Assembly: GCF_020176695.1 (NCBI RefSeq)
Contig: NZ_JAIWIA010000013.1
Span: forward strand, 178,699-242,698
DNA length: 64,000 nt
Direction: 5' to 3'
Origin: Massilia sp. MS-15
Lineage (GTDB): Bacteria > Pseudomonadota > Gammaproteobacteria > Burkholderiales > Burkholderiaceae_D
In this document: positions 57,929 to 64,000 of the stretch, piece after piece
How positions within the stretch are numbered: position 1 is the first letter of the stretch
Layout: each line of letters starts with the position of its first letter
Position numbers and translations under genes: made by a program
The notes under the pieces: model-generated
The model's input: only the letters and a program-made list of their open reading frames with translations
Told to the model about the DNA's origin: nothing
Databases searched by the model: none

Positions 57929-58888
57929 TCAGAAGGCGCGCCGCATGCCGAGGTTGATCGCCCCGCCGCCGCCCTCGCGCACGCTGGCATTCCGGATCCC
58001 GCTCTGGTGCCGGATGTGGGAATACGCCGCATAGAAATCGAGCTTGCGCGAGACCGCATAGGTGGCGCCGATCGCGACCTGGCGCGCGTCGCGGTCGGCC
58101 GGGTCGCGGTCGTTCTTGCGGATGTACGAGGCCAGCAGCGTGGTGGCGCGGCTGATGGGGACGGCCACCCCGGCCAGCACGTCGCGGCTGTCGGTGGACG
58201 GCACGGTGGTGATGCCGGCGCCGTACGGGTTGTCCGGGTTGAACAGGGGCGAGCTGCCCCAGCCGCGGCTGGCGCTGTAGGCCGCGTAGGCCGTGCCCCA
58301 GCCGAGCCGCAGGTTGGCGGCGACGATCGAATTCTTGGCCGCCATCGTGATGCCGACCTGGTCGTAGCGCGTGACCTTGGCCACGTTGCGGTTCTGGTGC
58401 GCCGCGCGCAGCGTGAACGGACCGGCACTGAAGCCGACCGACATGCCCCAGGCGCGCCCCGAGGGCGAGCCGTCGAGGTCGCCCTTGCCCCAGGACGAGC
58501 CGGCGCTGAAGTGGCCCGATTCGCTGCGGTAGGTGACGCTGTCGTCGACCCGGCGCAGGGCCGCGGCGCCATTGCCGCTGCCGGCCAGGCCGCCGTGGAA
58601 AGGGTCGCCCACGTCGGTGAGCGCCAGGAATTCCAGGCTGTACTGGCGTCCGACGGTCAGCGTCTGCGCAGCCTGGGTGCGCCGCTGTTCCGCCTCGTGC
58701 GCCGTCTCCAGCGTGAAGATCGCCGGGATGTCGGTAGTGCGACCGGTACCGGCGGGCACCGGCTTGCAGTCGGCGCTGCAGCCGGTGTGCTGGACCGCCC
58801 CGGCATCCGTGGATGCGAACCCGTCCTGGGCCGAGGCGCAAGCCGCGCTCGCTCCGAGCACGGCGCATGCGACGATGGACATCTTCAT
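57929..58888 (-). CDS. Gram-negative porin (Porin_4/OmpC-like)
   Basis: A 319-residue porin with signal peptide (ASAQDGF junction near residue 21) and strands such as QYSLEFLALTDVGD, GFSAGPFTLRAAHQNRNV and KLDFYAAYSHIRHQSG, ending in NLGMRRAF with the terminal Phe. The AISKRTTLYASYAYI-like stretch (AVPISRATTLLASYIRKND) and the Cys pair near the N-terminus (HTGCSADCKP) are those of Burkholderia/Neisseria-type porins. At 319 residues it is shorter than most (350-380) because the region after the signal replaces the usual first strand, so it may be reduced. Confidence 0.82.
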   Translation of the reverse strand: MKMSIVACAVLGASAACASAQDGFASTDAGAVQHTGCSADCKPVPAGTGRTTDIPAIFTLETAHEAEQRRTQAAQTLTVGRQYSLEFLALTDVGDPFHGGLAGSGNGAAALRRVDDSVTYRSESGHFSAGSSWGKGDLDGSPSGRAWGMSVGFSAGPFTLRAAHQNRNVAKVTRYDQVGITMAAKNSIVAANLRLGWGTAYAAYSASRGWGSSPLFNPDNPYGAGITTVPSTDSRDVLAGVAVPISRATTLLASYIRKNDRDPADRDARQVAIGATYAVSRKLDFYAAYSHIRHQSGIRNASVREGGGGAINLGMRRAF

Positions 58889-59052
58889 GGCGACATTCCT
58901 CTCTGGCACCATGATTCCCCGCTTTGACGGGCTGATCTGTCTAATACCTCACATAAAACGCGACTTGTACATATGTTTGCCCGTGCCGCACGTGGCAAGC
59001 TCGCCGGACATGCGTGGCCGATGGCAAGGGAACCGGGGGCTGGCTCAGCGGA

Positions 59053-59826
59053 TCAGGGCGAGGACGGCATTGCGGCCGGCAAGGCGCGTGCGGGCGCGCG
59101 CCGCAATTGCGCGAACGCGGCCGGCTCCCATTCGCGCAAGGCCAGCAGCAGGCCGGTGCCGCGGCGCTGGGGCAGCGGCGCGGCCAGGCTTTCCTCGTGC
59201 AGCAGGGCGAAGCGCGCCCGCAGCTGGCGCAGCTCGGCCTGCAGCTTGGCGCGCGCGCTTTCGGTCAGCATGCCGTGCACGAAGTCGAGCGATTCGTCGC
59301 CGCGCCCGAAGGCGCTGTCGATGAACTCGGGCATGCCCTGCTCGCGGAAATACTGGCGGATCGGCCCGCCCGGCAGCCAGTCGAAGTCGCGCGCCACGTT
59401 CAGGCGGATGCGGTTGGCCGGCAGCAGGGTGATCAGCTTCAGGCGGTCCAGGCGCAGCAGCAGTTGCACGCATTCGGCTTCGCCCAGGCGATAAGCCTGC
59501 AGCATCTCGGCCATGGTCCAATGGTTCAGCGCGCACACCGTCACCAGCAGCAGGCGCGCATCCGAGACCAGCTCGCGCTCCTGCGCCGGGCTCAAGGTGC
59601 GCAGGCGCTGCTGGCCCTGCCCCGCCTCCTGCGCCAGCTCGGCCAGCGTCAGGCCCAGCAGCGCGCAGACCTCGACCAGGCGCTCGAGCGTAAACTGTTC
59701 GCTGGCAAACAGGCGCTTGACGCTCGGCTCGGACAGCTTGAGCGCGGCCGCGACGTCGCGGTAGGTCCTGCCCTGCCGCTTGAGTTCGCGCTTGAGGGTG
59801 GCGATGAGTTGGGTGATCTCGGACAT
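59053..59826 (-). CDS. XRE family helix-turn-helix transcriptional regulator
   Basis: A 257-residue regulator. The N-terminal HTH (KRQGRTYRDVAAALKLSEPSVKRLFASEQ) is of the Cro/C1 type; VCALLGLTLAELAQEA follows. The rest (about 75-257) is helical with no known domain, possibly ligand-binding: LVTVCALNHWTMAEMLQAYRLGEAECVQLLLRLDRLKLI. Similar proteins occur widely in betaproteobacteria as 'helix-turn-helix domain protein'. Targets are unknown. It begins 75 bases after the YitT gene on the same strand. Confidence 0.85.
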   Translation of the reverse strand: MSEITQLIATLKRELKRQGRTYRDVAAALKLSEPSVKRLFASEQFTLERLVEVCALLGLTLAELAQEAGQGQQRLRTLSPAQERELVSDARLLLVTVCALNHWTMAEMLQAYRLGEAECVQLLLRLDRLKLITLLPANRIRLNVARDFDWLPGGPIRQYFREQGMPEFIDSAFGRGDESLDFVHGMLTESARAKLQAELRQLRARFALLHEESLAAPLPQRRGTGLLLALREWEPAAFAQLRRAPARALPAAMPSSP

Positions 59827-59901
59827 GCGGCAGCTGGGCAGTTGACAGGTGCGGCGATGGTAGCAGCCGCCCTGCCCGGCGGGCAAGCCTGCCGGGGACG
59901 C

Positions 59902-60546
59902 TCAGTTGCCGAAATAGCGGCCCGGGCGGTGCCAGGCCATGACCATGCTGCTCATGGCGATCGCACTCAGCGAAGACCAGCCCACCAGTTGCGGCTTCAC
60001 CATGGCGAGCGCGGCCAGCAGGATCACCGCGTCGATCGCCACCTGGGTACGGCCGGCGTTGATCGCATAGCGCTTCTGCAGCCACAGCGTGACGATGCCG
60101 GTGCCGCCCACGCCCGCGCCATGGCGCGCCAGCGCGAGGATGCCCATGCCGCAGAAGGTGCCGCCGCCGAGCGCCGCGACCATCGGATGCACGTGACCGA
60201 TCACCAGTCCGCTCGGGATCAGCTTCAGCATGGCCATGATCAGGACGCTGCCGGCCAGCGACTTGACGGTGAAACGCGCGCCCATGAACAGGTAGCCGAA
60301 CAGGAAGAACGGCAGGTTGATGAGCATGAACAGCAGGCCGACCGAATAGCCCGACAGGTAGGACACCAGCAGGGAGATGCCGGCCACGCCACCCGTGATC
60401 AGCCCGGCAGCCTGCAGCAGCAGGACGCCCATGACGACGAACAGCACGCCAACGGCAATGCCATACACGTCGTCGAACAGCGTGTGCGGCTCGACCTGCA
60501 CCGGCCGCGCCGGCCCCGCAGCGGATTGCAGGCGGCCCTGCATCAT
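59902..60546 (-). CDS. YitT family membrane protein
   Basis: A 214-residue protein with about five membrane helices: YGIAVGVLFVVMGVLLLQAAGLITGGVAGISLLVSYLSG is the family hallmark ('GLITGGVTGIALLI'). It lacks the C-terminal DUF2179 domain of Bacillus YitT and so belongs to the short form. Role unknown, transport-like. Two ATGs (60546, 60543) are possible; GGGG is eight bases upstream. A long in-frame extension upstream has no membrane or domain character. Confidence 0.87.
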   Translation of the reverse strand: MMQGRLQSAAGPARPVQVEPHTLFDDVYGIAVGVLFVVMGVLLLQAAGLITGGVAGISLLVSYLSGYSVGLLFMLINLPFFLFGYLFMGARFTVKSLAGSVLIMAMLKLIPSGLVIGHVHPMVAALGGGTFCGMGILALARHGAGVGGTGIVTLWLQKRYAINAGRTQVAIDAVILLAALAMVKPQLVGWSSLSAIAMSSMVMAWHRPGRYFGN

Positions 60547-60902
60547 GGCAGCAGCCCCGCGTGCAAGGCGGACTGGAACATCGGGGAACCGGACAGGAAG
60601 CTGCGCTTCATTTTCCTCACAGTTATCAAGAATGACAATGTTGCGCTGACGCACAATCAAGAAAGTCGATGGCGCGGTAAAACGCGGGAATCTGGATGGT
60701 ACTGCTGTGTACAGCCCGTTATTATTACTCATGTTGCAGCGCAATGTAAGTGCGTGCGCGCGCATGTCGGTCATTCGCACAGCGCATAACTAGTGTTCGC
60801 GGGCGGGCACGGGACAAGAGCTGCCCCTGTCCACGATCAAGGTACACGACCGCCACGGCCAATAGAGTTCAGGGTTCATCCCTTGACGATCACGGCCAGC
60901 CC
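60547..60902. other. 356-base divergent intergenic region
   Basis: No gene is seen between yitT and the Eag chaperone gene. Around 60617-60740 it is clearly AT-richer than its surroundings, which is typical of a promoter region and of incoming T6SS effector loci. A 12-base palindrome, GCTGTGTACAGC, lies at 60704-60715. Confidence 0.55.
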
Positions 60903-61382
60903 ATGAACCCTGCGCGCAACACAGCATCCGGACGCGTCACGCTGCCTGAAGGCAGCATCGGCCTGCCACAGGGCTTCGACGACCGGACAACGAACGTTTT
61001 CGTTCCCGCCGACCCGCAGCACGCGCCCAACCTGAGCATCACCCGCGACCGCCTCAACGAAGGGGAAAGCCTGCCCGCCTACGTCGACCGCCAGCTGGCG
61101 CTGTTGAAGCGCCGCCTGCCCGGCCACAAGCTTCTGGCCCAGGGCGCGGACACGCTGGGCGAGGGAGAGACGGCACTGAGCGGCGAGCGCATCGACTGCC
61201 AGTACCGCAACGGCGCCCAGGTCCTGCGCCAGCGCCAGGCGGTGTTCCTGGTCGCCCCGGGCCGGGCCCTGATCGTCAGCGCGACCACGCCGCGCCGGGC
61301 CGACGCCGCCTTCGAAGACCTGTGGCGCGGCTTCCTGCGCAGCTTCGCGCATGCGCAGTCCAGCGACGCCGCGGCCGGCTGA
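60903..61382 (+). CDS. DUF1795 Eag-type chaperone for a type VI secretion effector
   Basis: A 159-residue protein with the DUF1795 (DcrB-like) fold: [22 protein letters not shown] at the start, [28 protein letters not shown] and [20 protein letters not shown]. Eag chaperones bind and shield the N-terminal membrane helices of PAAR/Rhs effectors before loading on VgrG. It lies directly upstream (36 bases) of exactly such an effector. The ribosome-binding site is poor. Confidence 0.85.
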   Translation: MNPARNTASGRVTLPEGSIGLPQGFDDRTTNVFVPADPQHAPNLSITRDRLNEGESLPAYVDRQLALLKRRLPGHKLLAQGADTLGEGETALSGERIDCQYRNGAQVLRQRQAVFLVAPGRALIVSATTPRRADAAFEDLWRGFLRSFAHAQSSDAAAG

Positions 61383-61418
61383 CAGGTTTCGGCCTTCCTC
61401 CCTCTTCCATCACAGCCA

Positions 61419-64000
61419 TGACTGAAGCAGCACGCCTCGGCGACCCCATTGCGCATACCAGTGCGCTGACCGGATTCCTGATCGGCGCGGCGATCGGGAT
61501 CGCACTCATCGTCGCGGCCGCGCTCACCATCGCCAGCTGCGGCCTGCTCGGCGTCGTGCTGGCCACGCTGGCAGGCCTGGCGGCGCCGGCCATGGCCATG
61601 CTCGGTGAAATGATAGGGGGGATGTTTTCCACGCCCTCGGGCGCCATCAGCAGCGGCGCATCGAACGTCTTCGTCAACGGACTGGCCGCTGCCCGCGCCA
61701 TCGTCGACACCGCCCTGTGCGACAAGCACCCGCCGGTACTGAACATCGCGGAAGGCTCGTCCTCGGTGTACATCAACGGCTTGCCCGCAGCGCGCAAGGC
61801 CGATGCGATCACCTGCGGCGCCAGGATCGATGCCGGCTCGCCCGACGTCTACATTGGCGGCGGCACCAACGCGGAACTGCGGCTGCCGGTGGCCGACGAG
61901 ATCCCGGAATTAATCCGCATGCGCGCCGACCTCGCCTTCACCGTCGCCGCATTCGCGACCGGCTTCGGCGGCATCCTGCGGGCTGGCCTGTCGCGTGCCG
62001 TGCTGCCCTGCGCCGCCAAGTACACCGCGGGCTTCGTTGCGGGCGAAGCCATTGGCCGCTACGTGGCCGCGCCGGTCGTCAGCCGTGCGATCGGAGGACT
62101 ATACGGCCACCCGGTGGAGGTGACGACCGGCCGTAAGGTCCTGCTCGCCGAGGAAGAAGTCGACTTCGTGCTGCCCGGTGCGCTGCCATTCACCTGCAGC
62201 CGCTTCTACGCCAGCAACCTCGTGCATGAAGGTAGCCTGGGCCGCGGCTGGGTGCTGCCCTGGGACCTGCGCCTGACGCTGCGCGACGGCAAGGTCTGGC
62301 TGAGCGATGGCCAGGGCCGCGAAACCGGCTTCCCTGCCCTGCAGCCCGGGCAGTCGGCCTACAGCGACACCGAGCAGTGCTACCTCGTCCACGCCAGCGA
62401 CGGCCGCTACATCCTGCACGATCTCAACGATAGCTTCCACGACTTCGGGCCGCTCGGCGGACACGCCGGCGACACCGCATGGTTGCGCCGGGTGGAAGAC
62501 CGCTGCGGCCAGTGGCACGCCTATACCCGCGATGCGGCGGGCCAGGTGAGCATGATCGACACCAGCGCCGGCCAGCGCTTGGTCCTGCACTACGCCGGCC
62601 CATATGCGCGCCTGAGCGGCATCGAGTCCCTCGAAGGCGGCAGCCCGGGCTTCCTGGTGCGCTACGGCTACGACGGGCAGGGCCAGCTCGCGTCGGTGAC
62701 CGATGCCAACGGCAGCGTGGTACGCCAGTTCGCCTATACCGACGGCCTGATGAGCAGCCATGTCAACGCGCTCGGGTTTCGCTGCAGCTACGCGTGGGAG
62801 CAGATCGACCGACAAGCCCGGGTCGCCACCTGCAGCACCAGCGAAGGCGCCCACGCGCGCTTGCGCTACGATCCCGCGGGGCGCCAAACCTGGGTCGACG
62901 ACGAGCTGGGTCGCCAGGCCCACTGGACCTACGACGAGCAGCACCAGGTCGTCGCATGCACCGACCTGGACGGTGCCGAGTACCACATCGACTACAACGC
63001 CAGCGGCCAGCCGGTGGCGCTGCACCTGCCGGGCAAGCGCCGGGTCGCGTTCGAGTATGACGACCTGGGCCGCATCGTCGCCGAAACCGACCCGCTCGGG
63101 CGAGTCACCCGCACCGGCTACGACGGCCACAGCCTGCGCGTGGCCGACCTGCGCCTGCCGGACGGCAGCCGCTGGCAGGCGAACTACGACCACTTCGGAC
63201 GCCTGCTCGCTACCCGCGATCCGCTCGGGCGCAGCGAAGCCTACGAGTACGACGATGCACCCTCCCCGCAGCCGCTGGCGCACATCGACGCGCGCGGCGG
63301 CCGCCGGCGCATGGCCTGGGACCTGCGCAGCCTGCTCACCGCCTACACCGACTGTTCCGGCAAGATCACCCGCTACGACTACGACCTTGACGGCCACCTC
63401 GTTGCGGTGACGGATGCGCTCGGACACACCACGCGCTACCAGAGACGGCGCACCGGCGAAGCGCTGCAGGTAACGCTGCCGGACGGCAGCACCGAACAAT
63501 ACGCATACGACGCCGCCGGCCTGCTGGTCGAGCACCATGCACGCGGCCGCGTGCAGCGCTGGCTGCGCAACAGCCGCGGCCAGGCGCTCGACGCCACCGA
63601 CCCGGCCCAGCGCCACCTGCGCTACCGCTACGACAGCCAGGGCCGGCTGGTGGAGCTGGCTACCGACAGCGACACCCGCTACCGTTTTACTTACGACCAC
63701 GGCGACCGCCTGGCGTGCGAGATCCGTCCGGACGGGGTCGAACGCCATCTGCGCTATGACGGCGTGGGCGAGCTGCGTTCGCTGGAAACGGTCGGCGCTC
63801 CGGTTGCCGGTGCGGCGGAGCGCGCACGGCGCAGCACCCGCTTCGAACGCGACAGTATGGGGCGGCTCCTGTCGCAGGCCACGGCCACCGCCTTGACCAG
63901 CTATACGTGGGACGACGGCGACCGCCTGCTTGCCGCCGAACGCATTCCGAGCGGCACCGGCACCGCACTGGGTATCAAGCCCGACAGCGTGCGCTTCACC
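61419..64000 (+). CDS. prePAAR-PAAR-Rhs type VI secretion effector (3' end beyond the window)
   Basis: An open frame of at least 860 codons from ATG 61419, still open at the window edge. It starts [20 protein letters not shown], containing the prePAAR motif AAR-x2-D-x3-H, followed by two membrane helices (about 18-60), a PAAR domain (about 70-160: [50 protein letters not shown]), a second weakly hydrophobic region (about 172-225) and then YD/RHS repeats ([53 protein letters not shown]). The RHS shell encloses a C-terminal toxin, which is outside the window, as is any immunity gene. No T6SS core genes are here, so it is an orphan effector locus. Confidence 0.92.

Noticed and set aside
60704..60715. 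GCTGTGTACAGC as a third LexA box
   Set aside because: The half-sites are separated by only two bases, not the eight needed in CTGT-N8-ACAG.
62099..63748. Long minus-strand open frame opposite the Rhs repeats
   Set aside because: The plus strand reads continuous PAAR and YD repeats through this region; the antisense product is Val/Ala-rich low complexity with no recognisable family.

Overview
The window is a stretch of chromosome from a GC-rich Gram-negative bacterium. Protein families and gene neighbourhoods (trmJ divergent from suhB, rhlE, PhaF/PhaD-like genes, Porin_4-type porin, COG4389 'Gcr' protein, many KGG/BON/glycine-zipper stress proteins) point to a betaproteobacterium of the Oxalobacteraceae, most likely Massilia/Telluria-like. 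That placement is inference from family resemblance. Coding density is high. I saw no rRNA, tRNA, CRISPR array, insertion sequence or prophage.

Layout. 0-5 kb: the 5' end of a possible PilT-like ATPase gene, then a YdcZ-type membrane protein, an auto-transporter-adhesin-head-like protein, a PCu(A)C copper chaperone, YaeQ, a zinc-free MDR oxidoreductase, a KGG stress protein and a YgjP-type metallopeptidase. 5-13 kb: a porin / phosphate-binding-like protein / GGDEF-EAL operon, a second diguanylate cyclase, a secreted GH13 amylase and a 336-base strip of gene debris. 13-18.5 kb (minus strand): DUF1800-DUF1501 pair, LOG-family protein, PhaD-like TetR regulator, PHA phasin and a double-receiver response regulator. 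18.5-21.6 kb: a lipase / GMC oxidoreductase / Tat-exported small subunit operon. 21.7-26 kb: a frameshifted DUF6058-like gene, trmJ, suhB and rhlE with a long leader, then a pair of REP-like inverted repeats. 26-31.6 kb: MarR-MFS pair, hyi, VOC protein, glycine-zipper protein, MtfA peptidase and a peroxiredoxin-glutaredoxin fusion.

31.7-48 kb is dominated by envelope and stress proteins: three OmpA-domain proteins, two BON lipoproteins, several glycine-zipper proteins, DUF4398, DUF883, holin-X-like and ferritin-like proteins, AsmA, BrkB, AI-2E transporter, and a Crp/Fnr-family regulator in the middle. Reading upstream regions by eye, I find the same CRP-shaped palindrome (T/G-GTRCG-N4-CGYAC) in front of eight of these transcription units, including between the Crp/Fnr gene and its divergent neighbour. 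This looks like an undescribed local regulon and is the main finding.

48-60.5 kb: an aminotransferase, Gcr-cardiolipin synthase pair, phosphoesterase, PAP2 phosphatase, a 70-residue orphan protein preceded by two adjacent LexA boxes (a candidate new SOS gene), a sulfate-binding protein, an SDR, a porin, an XRE regulator and a YitT protein. 60.9-64 kb: an Eag (DUF1795) chaperone and the start of a prePAAR-PAAR-Rhs type VI secretion effector that runs off the window, so its toxin tip and immunity gene are not visible.
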